This document shows positions 1 through 13,312 of a stretch of 64,000 nt of DNA, piece after piece. The position numbers were made by a program, and so were the translations under genes. The DNA comes from Kitagawia praeruptora. Taxonomy: Eukaryota; Streptophyta; Magnoliopsida; Apiales; Apiaceae. Position 1 is the first letter of the stretch, and every line of letters starts with the position of its first letter. Below the pieces are notes generated by a model. The model had not been told where the DNA came from, did no database searches, and worked only from the letters and a program-made list of their open reading frames with translations. Where the stretch lies: the NCBI GenBank assembly GCA_037693485.1, contig CM075354.1, positions 91,571,001 through 91,635,000 on the forward strand, given 5' to 3'.

Positions 1-5
1 AATCA

Positions 6-2831
6 TTACTCCTCCTTGGATTGATCAGATACTGTTGATGTCTCAATTCTTGCTGATATTGGTAGTACAAACAAAGGAATACTAGGATCATTAGGAATAT
101 CTTCTGTTACTGGTGGTGTAGAAGTTTGTCTTAGCCTTTTACCTCTTCTGTTGATAATTCCTGCAAGCCTTTCTTTTTGCTTCTGAGCTTTAACTTCTGG
201 CTTTGCATTGTGCTTTGCTAAATCATTCTTCTCATACATCTTAATAAAAGAATAAGTACCAGCATCCATGCCAAGATTGTCATACCAAGATTCAGGAAAA
301 ACCTGATCCCAGAAATCAAATGATGGTGGTTTCCTAATTTTCTCTCCCTCACTATGGAGTTGATCATCCATACCCTCATTCTCACTTTGACTATCTAAAG
401 TCAACACTCTTTCTACCTCTCCTTTTGCCTGGTCAGGAGCCAGCCTCTCTGATTGTGGATCAATATCCATCTTTTCAAGTGTATCACTCAAATTTGGATA
501 AGTGCTCTCATGACCTACAGAAAAATAGAGTTTAGAAGAAGTTTTTATACCTGAACTCACATGAAGAGAGGGTTCCTCATTTGGCAAGAGGCTTGAGGTT
601 TTCTCCAAGGAGTGAGCTGCTATAGTCTCTGAACCCTCACAAACATTTTCTTTCCTTCCAGAGACTACAAGCTCCAGTATACCACTTTCAGGTTCTCTAC
701 TAGACTTTGATGTCTTCAGTAATACTTCATTAGACACCATAGTTAGTATGTCACCGTCTTTAAGTGTTGTTTGCTAAGACACACCCTCAAGGTAGATAGA
801 CTCTGTCTGAACAATATTTGTTTGATCTTCAGAAAAATCAATCAAAGTCATTCCTCCCATATCATAAGGTTTCTCACTTGCAATTTCAGTCATCACAGAA
901 GACCTTTCAACATCAGCTATCACAGCTCCTGAGTCATCCAACCTCTGACTAGATGGTTCTTGTGTTGCAGTGACTGTGATTTGATCTTTCCTACTATCCA
1001 CCACTGGTGCAATAGTATCTTCTGTTGACTGCATTCCTCTACCTACTTCCTCCTGTTGTTCACCTTGAGCTGAAGCATCTTCAATAATGACATCCTTGTC
1101 AAATAAATATGCATGAAGTGATTGAAGTACAACATGCTTCGAGAGTCCAAATTTCTTGACTAATTGTCTTCTGATAGATACATAGAAATACATCTTCATT
1201 AAGTCAAGTCTTTGATGTAGAAGTCCATATTCTTCTGGAAATAAAAGTTTTGGTACTCTTTCAACCAGAAAATCTAGAACAGGCTTGGATAGCTTCACTT
1301 TGATAGAAATAACTCCCATAGCCAGTCTGTATGATAATGTAGTTTCCCATAAAGAATCAATATCCAGATCTCTATAGTCATTTGCTGACTTGATTGTAGC
1401 TTCATTTGTAGAGACCTGCATGATATTAGTTGGACTAGACTCTGTGTGTGTAGGTGACAAATGAATCTTTCTCCTTGTTCTCCTAGTATAGTGAGCAAAA
1501 GATTTATCCTGAGAAGACTCAAGAGGTGTAGACACATAAATGATCTTGGGATGAGATCCTTTTTCAATAGACACAGTCTTTTGAGAGACAGTATCCAGTA
1601 ACTGTTTTCCCTTTTTAAGTACTACAGCCTTTTGAGAGACTGCAGCCTGGCTGTGTCTAGGTGCTTCATCTCTTTGTCCTAGCTTAGAAAGTTGAATTGT
1701 AGCCTTCAATTCTTCTCTCTCAGCAAGAGATATATTATCATCATCTTCACTAGAACTACTACTACTTGACATAACAAATCTTCTCTTCCTTACAACTAAT
1801 GTCTTTTGAGAAACACCAGAGATTGGTTTTTTTGAAACAATAGGCTGTGGATTAAAAATTTGTTCTTGAATTGTTTCAGAGACTATAATGTTTTGGGCTA
1901 CTTTGGTAGACACAGGTGGGTTCTCCTCCAAATGAGATTCCTGAGCCATTTCACCACAAAAGAAAGAAGAATTGTAGAGAGTAGGAAGATGAGTTTTAAG
2001 AATTACGTGAACATGATGTGGATAGTGAATTGCAGGTATTTCATCTAGATTCTTTTCATTGTCCTTCTTTGTAATGTCAGAGAAAATTCTCTTTTGCTGT
2101 ACATAAGAAGAAACACAATGTTCTCTACCAAATCTAGCTTCAACATCAGGAATAAAATGGTTAATAAACATTTGCATAAATCTATGATAATAAACCATTT
2201 TCTTGTTTTGATCTCTTGACCCAAGTTTAATACACATCTGACTTAAGATACTGTGACCAATGTTAATTACTCTGTCATAAAGCAAACTATAAGCAATATG
2301 TGAAGTAACAGAAGTAATTTGCTGAAAAGAACTACATTTGCCAGTAAAACATTTAGCAATTTGATCAAAGAAGAAAGACCATTCCTTCCTAAGAAAAGAC
2401 CTATTTAACTGGCTCATGTTGTCTAGAGGTCCACTATAACCTAATGCAGACAACATAGTTCTTACATCATCATCAGATGATTCACTTGCATAATTATCAG
2501 TAACAGGTAAGCGAAGTACTGAATTAACAACAGATTCAGTAATGTCATAAGTATCTTGTCCTAATTGTAGAACAATCTTACCTGATTGACTCTGAGTAGA
2601 ATCAATTACCTCAGCATTCTCCCAAGCTTGTGAAATAGCAGCTTGATTTATTTCTGGAGATGTTGACAATGCATAATGCAAAGGTCCAATAGCCATAAAA
2701 TCCATCACAGGATGAAAATCAGCTGATACTCCTTTCTTGCTGTTGATTGCTGCAACATGATTATTCATCATAAAATCAAAGTCACCAAACTTGAAAGCTA
2801 CTGATTTAGGTAGACTTCTTTGAGCTGCCAT
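6..2831 (-). pseudogene. Accessory (SIRE 3') ORF of element A, one in-frame TAG
   Basis: A 685-codon ORF starts at 2831 (MAAQRSLPKSVAFKFGDFDF). After a single TAG at 774-776 the same frame continues for another 244-codon open stretch to a TAA at 6-8. The N-terminal 250 residues form a globular region (PVMDFMAIGPLHYALSTSPEI, then FLRKEWSFFFDQIAKCFTGK and MVYYHRFMQMFINHFIPD). It resembles proteins next to copia pol genes in asterids, some of which are labelled longin-like in databases. The C-terminal half is low complexity, Ser/Glu/Lys rich. It occupies the position of the env-like gene of SIRE elements, but I see no convincing signal peptide or membrane segment. Function unknown. Confidence 0.6.
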
Positions 2832-3442
2832 TTTTTATCTGAAATGAACTTGAGAAATCTTGAAATTGATTAGCGATTTTGAGAACTTGAATGAATATTT
2901 TTGCCTTGGGAAATACGAATTAGAAGTTAGCAATAAACAATCAGAGTCTCAAAATAAAGATATATTCAAAAATCCTTCAGACCCACTAACCCACGTTGAC
3001 ACGTAGGTTGACAGGTGTCAGTCCCTGAAAAATGCAGTTTACCCACGATTTTTGGAAAATAATCCAAAATTGATTTCAATTAAATAAATCAGGGTAAAAT
3101 CAAAATAAAATCAATACTGATCAGCTTCATTTTCTGATGTGATCTTTTTCACCAAGATAATCACAACTCTGAATGTGATTAAAAATAATAAAAATAATCA
3201 TCAATCCTGATGAAATCAATTTCGTTTTCCTGATCACTATCATCCTGATTCCAAAGATTAAATGGAGTTCTACGTGGCAATTTTAGAATTTAACCTGAAA
3301 AGAACATCAATAATCTAAACAAAAAATCTTGTTAGATTGTCAAAAATATCTTAGAAATATGAAAGAACCAGTCATACGCATAGATGTATACGCCGATACA
3401 TTGAATATTTAAAATGACTGTTCAGCTTCTCACTCTTTCCTT
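2832..3442. promoter_or_regulatory. Possible divergent promoter region inside element A
   Basis: This 610-base AT-rich non-coding stretch separates two ORFs transcribed away from each other. The plus side has TATAAA at 3443. On the minus side an AATATATCTTTA stretch near 2958-2970 could act as a TATA box, giving about a 100-base leader for the ATG at 2831. No ORF crosses it. A shared bidirectional promoter is inference from layout. Confidence 0.35.
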
Positions 3443-3448
3443 TATAAA
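3443..3448 (+). promoter_or_regulatory. TATA box of the antisense ORF in element A
   Basis: TATAAA sits in a CT-rich context about 80 bases before the ATG at 3525. It faces away from the accessory ORF at 2831. Confidence 0.5.
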
Positions 3449-3524
3449 CCCTTGATGTCTTTTGCCTTTCTTAACTCCAAACACACAAAACCTCTCTGTA
3501 AACACAGAGCTTCCACAAAACACA

Positions 3525-3821
3525 ATGACCTTCAACCCAATCTTTCAATTTCTCACAGATGATGAACACCGAAGATTCAATATTCGTCTCTTTGAAGAGA
3601 TGACTTTTCTCATCGTTTTAGACATGGTTGGAGTAGATCCATATAATGTCCAGAACCTTCTCTTAGAACATCCATCTGTTGGATACAATCACCCTCTAAC
3701 CTCCGCAAAACTTGAGGATGAAGAATTTGGCCGAGAGTCTGAGGTTGATCTTGATGGGGATGCTATACATTCAAATCAGTTACTCTCATTCAAGTCGCCC
3801 AGACAAGGAATCCAGGAGTAA
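3525..3821 (+). CDS. Antisense ORF between pol and accessory ORF of element A (98 aa, unknown function)
   Basis: An ATG in good plant context (CACAATGACC) opens 98 codons on the strand opposite to A's genes. A TATAAA box at 3443-3448 is about 80 bases upstream, so the expected transcription start (about 3475) gives a 50-base leader rich in CA. The product begins MTFNPIFQFLTDDEHRRFNI, has a hydrophobic stretch (MTFLIVLDMVGV, about residues 26-37) and an acidic C-terminal half. I do not recognise a domain. Downstream, AATGAAAA near 3975 could serve for polyadenylation. Extra sense and antisense ORFs are known in plant LTR elements. Whether this one is expressed is inference. Confidence 0.5.
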   Translation: MTFNPIFQFLTDDEHRRFNIRLFEEMTFLIVLDMVGVDPYNVQNLLLEHPSVGYNHPLTSAKLEDEEFGRESEVDLDGDAIHSNQLLSFKSPRQGIQE

Positions 3822-4231
3822 TCATCAAAGTGACTCTTGAGATGCTCCTTGTCCTGAAGTAGATCTTTGAAGACTAAGAACAGCAACAACTTTAGACAAG
3901 AATAGGATTATCAGTAGAAATTAGACAAAAAGATATTTGTATTTCATTTCCATGTATGTAATGCTTTCAATTAATGAAAATACAACTTCTTATTATCTAC
4001 TTGTCTGTGATTGTTTATTGACGGATGTGAAAAACAATATAAACTATCAGTATGAATGAATTAAAGTTTGCTTGCATAGACTTAACAAAACTCAGAATTA
4101 GATCACTACATAAAATGAAATTCAGGATTTGAAACAATAGTACACACAAATTTCACAATCCTGATCCTGATGTTTTTTAACAAGTCTATCATACTGAAAT
4201 TTATCAAAGTACAATGTTACAGCTTAAGCAC

Positions 4232-7200
4232 TTAACAATCAAATATAGATCCTGACAAGAATATCAAGCCTATAAGCTGAAAACAACATACCTTGCTACT
4301 TTTGCAGATGTTAAAGATATAGAAATTTAACATTCCTAACTCACTTACTAATCTACTGAATGTAGTCTCATCAAGTGGTTTAGTTAGAATATCTGCAAGC
4401 TGTTTGTCAGTAGGAACAAAATGAAGTTCCACAGTACCATTCTCAATATGTTCTCTAATAAAATGATACCTGACATCAATGTGCTTAGTCCTTGAATGTT
4501 GAACTGGATTTTCTGCAATTTTGATAGCACTAGTATTATCACAAAACATAGGAATATTACTAAGTGTCATACCATAGTCCATCAACTGATTTCTTATCCA
4601 GAGGAGCTGTGCATAACAACTGCCTGCTGCTATGTACTCAGCTTCTGCAGTTGAGGTTGAGACAGATTGTTGCTTCTTGCTTGCCCAAGAAATCAATCTG
4701 TTTCCCAAGAATTGACATGTACCTGTAGTTCTTTTCCTGTCTATTTTACACCCTGCATAATCAGAGTCTGAATAGCCAATTGGGGAGAAGTCAGATTCTC
4801 TAGGATACCACAAACCAAGATTTGGAGTTCCTTTGAGATATCCAAAAATTCTCTTCACATCAATTAAATGAGATTCCTTAGGATCACTTTGGAATCTAGC
4901 ACATAAACAGGTAGAAAACATTATATCTGGTCTACTTGCAGTTAAATATAACAATGAGCCTATCATGCCTCTATAACTAGTATTATCCACACTCTTTCCC
5001 TTAGGATCAGAGTCTAGTTTAGTGGCTGTTGTCATAGGTGTTTTTGCAACTGCACAGTCTTGAAAGTCAAATCTTCTTAAAAGATCTTTGATATACTTTG
5101 ACTGATTAATGAAAATACCAGTCTCAGTCTGTTTGACCTGCAAGCCTAAGAAATAATTTAATTCACCCATCATGCTCATCTGATACTTAGACTGCATAAG
5201 CTTTCTAAACTTAGCACACAACTTTTCATTAGTAGAGCCAAATATGATATCATCAACATAAACTTGAACTAAAAGCAATTCACCTTTTATTTTTCTAAAC
5301 AATAGAGTTTTGTCAATTGTACCTCTTGTGAAGCCATTTTCAAGAAGAAATTTAGACAAAGTCTCATACCATGCTCTTGGTGCCTGCTTTAGTCCATAGA
5401 GTGCCTTGTTAAGTTTGTAGACATGATTTGGAAACTTTGGATCAACAAATCCAGGTGGTTGCTCCACATGCACTTCCTCATCAAGATTGCCATTTAGAAA
5501 AGCACTCTTTACATCCATCTGGTATACCTTGAATTTTGAATGAGCTGTAAATGCAAGAAACATCCTGATTGCTTTCAATCTTGCTACAGGTGCAAAGGTC
5601 TCATCATAATCAATGCCTTCTTCCTGAGAGTAACCCTTGGCCACCAGTCTTGCTTTGTTTCTTACAATCATACCAGATTCATCTAGCTTGTTTCTGAAAA
5701 CCCATTTTGCACCAACAATTGATCTGTCTTTGGGTCTTGGTACCAGTTTCCAGACTTTTTTCTCTCAAACTCATTTAATTCTTCCTGCATTGCAATTACC
5801 CAATCAGGATCCTGTAAGGCTTCTTCAACCTTCTTAGGTTCATTCTTTGAGAGAAAGCAACTATGCAAGCATTTATTTTGAATTGATCTTCTAGTTCGAA
5901 CACCACTATTTGGATTACCAATAATCAAATCTTCAGTATGATCCTTTGTCCATTTTTTAACAGGTGGTAGATTGCCTCTGCTAGATTCTCCCCCTAAGTT
6001 AGTGGTATCTCTTGTAGAAGAAATCTCTCTGCCTTCAAAAACTCCCCCTTGATCAGTAGAATCAGTAAATTCCACTCTGCTGCTAGTTACTGATCTTTCC
6101 TCAGTAGACTCTGAAAGATCAGTTCCTGATGGAGTAGACTCCGAATAGCTAGTCTGCTCCTGATGATCACTGTGTTCTTCTTGATTCATTTGTTCCCCCT
6201 CAACAGTAGCATTCCTTTGAGAAGCAATAGAAATTCCTTCTGGAGAACCTTCATCATCACTGGAGAGTATCTCAGAATTCTTCAGATTTTCAAATTCCAA
6301 TTTGTCATGGCTTTCATCAGTTTGCAGAATTCCAAATTTCTTGTCATCAAATGCAACATGAATTGATTCCATAACAATGTGAGTTCTGAGATTATAAACC
6401 TTGAAGGCCTTAGATATTGAATATCCTAGAAAGATTGCTTCATCCGATTTGGCTTCAAATTTTCCAAGTTGTTCTGGATGAACTTTTAGGACATAGCATT
6501 TGCATCCAAAGATGTGAAAATATTTCACACTTGGTTTCTTTCCTTTGATCATCTCATAGGGAGTTTTTCCATGACTATTTACCAAGGTACAGTTTTGAGT
6601 GAAACATGCAGTGTTAATAGCTTCTGCCCAAAAATAGGTTGGAAGTTTTGCATCTGCAAGCATGGTTTTTGCTGCCTCTATGAGAGTCCTATTCTTTCTT
6701 TCCACTACACCATTTTGCTGAGGTGTACCAGGTGCAGAAAACTGTTGAGTGATTCCATTGTCTGCACAAAAATCCTCCATTGTAGAATTCTTGAATTTTG
6801 TACCATTGTCACTCCTAAGTACTTTGACTTTGTACTTAGAGTTATTTTGAATAATCTTGACAAGTTCAATGATTTGCTGAGGAGCTTCATCCTTCTTGTG
6901 TAGAAAGAACACCCATGTAAACCTTGTGAAATCATCCACTATCACTAGAGCATATCTTTTCTTGCTGATAGATATAATGTTTACTGGACCAAACAGATCA
7001 AGATGTAGCATGTGAAATGGTTCAGTAATTGAATTTGCAGTCTTGCTCTTGAAAGTGGTTCTTCTCTATTTTCCAAGCTAACAGGCATCACAAAGTCCAT
7101 CTTGCACAAAATTTGCCTGAGGTAGGCCTCTCACTAAATTGTGCTTAACAAGTTGATTAAGCTTCTTGAAGTTGAGATGTGAGAGTTTCTTGTGCCAATT

Positions 7201-7587
7201 CCAGCTTTCATCACTTGTTGCTTTGCTGTAGAGACATCTAACAATTCCTTTAGATGTATCACTTAAGCTGGCTTCATATATGTTACCATGTCTTTGACTA
7301 GTTAGAACAATGTCTCCATTTTGCATATTCAAGATTTTGCATCCTTCTCTGTCAAAGATTGATTGATAACCTTTATCACCCAGTTGACTTATGCTTAAAA
7401 GAGTATATTTCAAGCCTTCAACCAGTGCTACATTTTCTATGATGACATTCCCCAAAATAATTGAGCCATATCCCAGAGTTTCTCCTTTGTTGCCATCTCC
7501 AAAAGATATTACTGGGCCAGCTTTCCTCTCAAACTTTGTAAGCAGGGACTTCTTTCCAGTCATATGTCCAGAGCATCCACTGTCCAA
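4232..7587 (-). pseudogene. pol of element A: protease, integrase, RT, RNase H (broken)
   Basis: The protease motif ILDSGCSGHMTG lies near 7570. The GAG_pre-integrase block (WHKKLSHLNFKKL...CDAC) ends near 7080, where two in-frame TAG stops (about 7078 and 7066) interrupt the expected cysteine-rich linker. The integrase core follows (LHLDLFGP, RSDNGTKF, PQQNGVVERKNRTL) to about 6650. A one-base loss in an A-tract near 5760 shifts frame just before the RT. The RT has VYQMDVKSAFLNG and YVDDIIFG (about 5230-5260), and the RNase H has YSDSDYAG and TAEAEYIAA. The domain order PR-INT-RT-RH is that of copia. With these lesions the polyprotein cannot be read through. Confidence 0.92.
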
Positions 7588-7631
7588 GATAATTGAATGC
7601 TTCTTTCCTGTGCCCTGCGAACAAAAAGTAA

Positions 7632-9653
7632 CTAGTTAGAATTTTTTAGGACCCAACTTTGATTGGATCCTTTCTTACTAGATTTTGAAACAACAGGCTT
7701 TGAAGATTTTGCTTTTACTTTACCTGTGGCAGAGTCAATCTTAGACTCTGATTTCACAAACTGTTTGTGACTAGGAGTTTCAGATTTCAAAGAATAATAG
7801 TCATAATACAATTCATGATATTCTCTACACATGTAAATGGAATGAAGTAAACTACCACAATGATAACAAGCTTTCTGTTGTTGGTATTGAATTTTCTGAG
7901 TCTTGGGAAATCTGGACTCAGTTTTCCAAGAAGGTTTTTGATTGCAGTCTAGGGCCAAATGATTATGATTTCCACACTTATAGCATTTTTTCCTAGGTGC
8001 ATCAGGTACATTCTTGTAATTATTCTCTTTGTTAATACCTTCTTTTTCATTCCTATTTTTTTTGATCTTGCTAGACTCTGAAAGATCATCTAATCTCTGT
8101 TTCAACTGAGACTTAGACAGAAACCCTATGTTTACATTCTTAGGTTTCTCTAACACTTTCTCATCTAAATTACTATTGTTAATCCTTTTGTGTACAACAA
8201 GGGTACCTTTTGAATCAACAAATTTAACATGATTAGGTTCAGAAACAATTTTCTTACCTTCAGATTTAGATGTGCTAGCTTCTACTTTACTATCATCATT
8301 GACAATAGTTATTTTTTCTTCTTGTCTAGCCTTATCAAAACCTAAACCATTAACCTTACCACGAATTCCACTTTCAAAGATTTCTAAAGTCTTTTTACCA
8401 GAATTGTTAATGGTTTAATCACATCTCTCTTTTCCTCTAGTTCTTTTCTGACATAGTCATAAGCCTCAAGAATAACACTATAATCATGCTTAGCTTTATC
8501 AGAACTTAACTTGTATTCTTCCATTTGAATTAACTCAGATTCAAGAAAATTATTTCTATCAATTAATTTATCATTCTTAACCTTAAGTTCATCTCTTTCA
8601 CAAGTAAGAATTCTAAAATTAGTCATAAGATTCTTAAACTCAGCATGGATAGATCTTATTTCATCAGAATTTAAGCTATCAAATGAATCAAGAGAGTGAA
8701 GTGATACCTTAACAGAGGATGAAGAAGTTTGCTTTGGAGATCCAGGTTTGTCTGAAACATTTTCCATCAGTGCAATGTTGTCATAATCCAATTCATCTTC
8801 AGAATCACTGGAATCAGCCCAATCCTTCTGTGTGACCATAAGTGCATTACCCTTTCCTGAATTCCTAGACTTCTTACACTCACTAGCAAAGTGTCCAAGC
8901 TCGCTACAGTTAAAGCACTTGATCTTGGCCTTATCAAGCTTGAAAATTGTACTTTTGCCTTTGTCACTCTTTTTCTCCTCCTTCTTTTGAAAAGGTCCTT
9001 TGCTAAATCTTCTCATGTTGAATCTTCCTTTCTTGAAAGCTTTAGCAAACATAGAAAAGAGTTCCTGCATCTCTGATTCAGAATCACTGTTGTCAGAGTC
9101 TATATCAGTAGTCTCTAACTCAGAATTTTCTTTGCTTTTCTTCTTCCTTGAGTTCTTTACAGCAGGCTCTTCATGCTGTTCTTCTAGAAGCTTCTTTGAT
9201 TCAGATTGAGCAGTAAGTGCAACAGTCTTCATCTTTCCTTCACTCCTGCTCTTCTTCTGCTGCTTGTCAAGTTCATAAGCTCTCAGTTTTCCATACACTG
9301 CCTTTAATGATATCTCATCCAGATCATTAGCTTCCTCAATTGCAGATATCTTCTCATTGTAGAAATCAGGCAAGGCTTTCATGAACTTAGTATTCATATC
9401 CTCCAAGTCATAATATTTACCACGCATTGCCATCTCATTGATGAGTTTTGTAAACCTATCAAAGGTATCAGTAAGTGACTCACCAGACTTGGATTCAAAG
9501 TACTCATACTGTTGTATAAGTAGTGTCCTCATGTTCTTCCTAACAGGCTTAGTTCCTTCACAGTGAACCTTAAGATTGTCCCATATATCCTTAGCAGTTT
9601 TACAAGTGAGAACATAGTTAGTGAGAACAGAATCAAGACTGTTGAATAATATG
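7632..9653 (-). pseudogene. gag of element A, C-terminal part with zinc knuckles (frameshifted)
   Basis: The frame continues from the 37816-38089 fragment and holds the retrotransposon Gag core (KTAKDIWDNLK, then QQYEYFESKSGESLTDTFDRF). It then has a basic/acidic linker, a zinc knuckle CFNCSELGHFASEC (about 8880-8925), a long coiled-coil-like stretch, and a second pair of cysteine-rich motifs (CYKCGNHNHLALDC, CYHCGSLLHSIYMC) near 7850-7990. A one-base frameshift near 8400 splits it into two readable parts. It ends with a TAG at about 7638-7640, before the protease frame. That stop may be natural in SIRE elements, where gag and pol are often separated. Confidence 0.85.
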
Positions 9654-10162
9654 TGTAACGCCCCAAATCCGGGGTCAGGGATTTGGTCGTCACGCGGAAA
9701 TCCTTAGCATCGAATTACCTGTTTAACAACATTAAACCATCTGTAATCATTAAAACTGAAATATAACTCTGCGACCCCAACCACCAAGCATCTTTTAGGT
9801 CATAGGGCTAGAAACAAGAACTAAAATCTTTACATCTTTATTACATCCATTCTATTACATCGCACTATGTCTTAAAAATCTTATACTACTAGTATAGCTT
9901 CGTTGGGAAGTACACCAGCAACTAGCACTACTCAGTACAAAGTAATATATTTTACACATCAATGTACTTACATATAACTTATTCCAGCTATAACTTCTCT
10001 GGATCATATCATCTTCACAAGGGCACACTGCCTGCTTCTCCAGAGCCATGCAGATAAGCCTCAATCATCTACCTTCCTCTGAAAGGTTAATATTTAAAAC
10101 AAGCAAGTATGAGCGAAAGAATTGCCCAGCAAGTATTAATAGAGCACAACAATATATATCAA

Positions 10163-10543
10163 GAGTCCCACTCTAGGGAGAACCATCTTACGTGGAGAAC
10201 CGTGGAGAACCACTTAAAATGCATTAAAATAGTCCTTTATATAAGGCCTCTGGCGGGGCCCCTTCACATAAAAGTCTTATAATTCTACCCTCTATCCATT
10301 CATTAAAAAAAACAATTTAAAAAAAAACTTTTAAAAAAATGTTGCCACATCATCATTTTTTGAAAATTTTTAAAAAAAAAATTTTTTTTGTAAATTTTTT
10401 TTATAAATAGATAAAGTATTGAATTATAAGAATTTTTTGTGAAGATGCCCCTGCGGGGCCATTATATATAAAGCAATTATAATGTATTTTAAGTGGTTCT
10501 CCACGGTTCTCCACGTAAGATGGTTCTCCATGGAACAATGGCC
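10163..10543. mobile_element. Foldback MITE in the left D LTR (381 bp, 10-bp TSD)
   Basis: It is absent from the matching place in the right LTR (26170). It is flanked by TATATATCAA at 10153-10162 and 10544-10553. The arms are inverted copies (GGAGAACCATCTTACGTGG near the left, its complement near the right) and pairing extends through most of the element. The 9-10 bp duplication suggests a Mutator-type MITE. No coding capacity. Confidence 0.85.
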
Positions 10544-13312
10544 TATATATCAATATACACATGGAGTTTTCGAAATATAACGATACTTAATATCAATTTC
10601 GAAATATTTACAACAATGAAACCTCAGTAGGGAATATATGACATTACGAGTAACATCAGATAAATAAAGTAAGTTCATGTCAACAATAGTAATCCTCATA
10701 CCTCATCCATATACCATACCTCATAATATTGATAACCTCTTAGGGAGCTTTTCAAAATATGCAGTTCAATATGCTGCTAAGATAGTTATTACCACCCTTC
10801 ATAAACCAACCCATTATAAAGTTCCCTTTTTAATACTTCTCAAGTTTGTAAGTAAATACACATGAGTATATCATTATCATCAAAACACCTTACAGTTCAA
10901 GATTCTGTACAGGATATAAGTTCGTTAACCACTTGATAAGTGAAACTCAGAAATAACTGATAGGAAGAGAGTCAAAGCTCTTGAAGCAAAACATTTGGGA
11001 TTTAACATCAATAACCGATGAACCATCTTTCATCTTTTGAATAATTTCAAAAGTGCACAAGCACGTTCCATTATTGTTAGAATAATCTTGCAGTTCTAGA
11101 TACTGCATGAATTCATCATCTTTCAAAATAGAAAACAACACTATCGGCTACTTGGCACTTAGGCCTAAGAAGCAGTGTTTGAGTATTTTTCCAAAGTGGA
11201 GGATGGGACTTAAAGAAAACATAAAAACCTGACAAGGATTGACGATGATCAGTCGCCACATCCAAGTCCAATAATCCGCGGGTCTTCTCTACCGGTAGAA
11301 GGATAGAAACTACATCCGTAACTATCCCCGAGTGAAAACTACATCCGTAATCACCCTCGATGAAAACTACATCCGTAATCATCCTTCGGCAACACATGGG
11401 CCGGAATAATAATTGATGGACCGCCTGGCTCACGGTCGCTTACACATCCCGGGAATCGTTCGTCAACGATTCCCACACCTGCCAGAGTCCCCTTTTTCTT
11501 TTCTTGTCAAAATCATTTTGATAGAAAACTTGAGTGGTTGAAGTTCGACTTCAGTCGACCGATAATTTCTTGAAAAACGAGCAAGAGAGTAAAACCTGAC
11601 CGGGGGTTTTCGAAAATGTTTTGAGTTCAAAAGAGTTCAAGTATAGATATACACTTGTACCGATATCAATCTCGACACAGGGTTTTGTGATCACACATGG
11701 AAAATGGTACGCATAAAGCTTGTAACCACAACAGGGTAACTCCATATATATATAAGTTCTTGAAAAGTAACTTACCTAGATAGATTCAAAATATAATATT
11801 TTAAATGACTATGAAAGTCCTTAGACAACCTTTAAATAGTGTTTTATAACCTTCAAAACACTTAGAGTATTTAATAAATATTTGACTACTATGTAACAAA
11901 TAATAGATATTCAATAATCCCTTTTTAAAAGAATACTCAAATTAATATTCATTATTAAGTAATATTCAAATAATATTTACTATTAATACTGGAATATTTA
12001 ATAACCTCAAAACACCCAAATACAACTCTTGAAGTGTTTCTAATCAAAATCAAGACACAATCTCTCCAGCAGTCTCCCAACTTTAGCCACTTTATCAAAT
12101 AACTACTACTGACTCTCGGTCAATAAGAAATAATTAATAAGCATGAAAATCCTTCTTCTCTTTTCTTTTTTTTTTTGTTTCTTAATGAATATTATAATTA
12201 ATATTCATCGAATTAAATAAGCATTCAAATAACATATATCGATATCAATCTAGCTGTTTTAAGTTGAAAGTAACCAATTTATAACCATTGGAATATCTTT
12301 AATCCGTATGGAAAACAAACTATCTCCGATAAATAATATACTAGATAGAATCACTCCATTAAATTGTTTTATTATTTCTCCGGGACAAAGTGATTTTTAG
12401 AAAGCGTTTTGAAAATGATATTCATCTAATTAAATAAATTTAATTAGGCGAATGAGGTTTATTTAATTAGTAAATGCTTTCAGAAGCATCTATTAATTAA
12501 ATAAACACTGGTTTATTGGTGATGTTGCCTTTAGGTTAATTATTGCGAAATTCTTTTTAAAAGCTTTGCCCGGGTTTTCGAAAACATACAATACAAAATA
12601 GCCCCAACACGCGGCTAAGTTCTAAAACTCAATACATGCTCTACCCTTGGAGCCTTTACCACGTAGTTCCATATATACGTATATGTATCTATTTATACCT
12701 CATAATATATAGTCCTCTACCACATTACAAAAGTTTATAAATATACAACATATAATCGAGATGTTGAACCATAAGAATGTCACCACCCATCGATAGTATT
12801 ATAAGTCATGGGTTTTGATTATTGCACGAGAAGAATTTAATATCGCTAGCAAAGTCAAGAATAAAATGATTTGGAAGGAGGAGCACAAGATTAAAAACTC
12901 GCAATTAGGGATTGAAAACCCTTTTCCACACATTTTATATACTTCAAAATAGGTATACTCTGAACGATAGAGTATGTGTAAATAAACTTGCCTCTGGTCC
13001 TTAGCAGAAAGCAGAAATCGCGAATAAACCTTTCGCACTTCGTCCAAGCAATTCCCTGGAGGTAGCTTACCTTTCTTCATACGGCGCCTCGATCTTCCCT
13101 TTTTGATGCACGTCATTCCAACTCGATTATGCCCTAATGGTACTGAAATAGTTATGAGTACGTGTCAGTCCTACCTCGTATATCGAGTAGACACAACTCG
13201 GAATTATCACTAAATAACATAAAGTCAAACTATAGGTGTCCTCCCTAGGTTGACCATTCTAATACCACTTATTGCACATAACATACTATAGTAAAGAAAA
13301 GAAATGGAAAAG

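Noticed and set aside
774..2831. Calling the accessory ORF an envelope or synaptobrevin protein
   Set aside because: No signal peptide, transmembrane helix or convincing longin fold can be argued from the sequence. Only its position is env-like.
10677..11745. Small ORFs in the D LTR repeated at 26313-27381
   Set aside because: They recur only because the LTR is duplicated. No domain, no start context, and no family seen.
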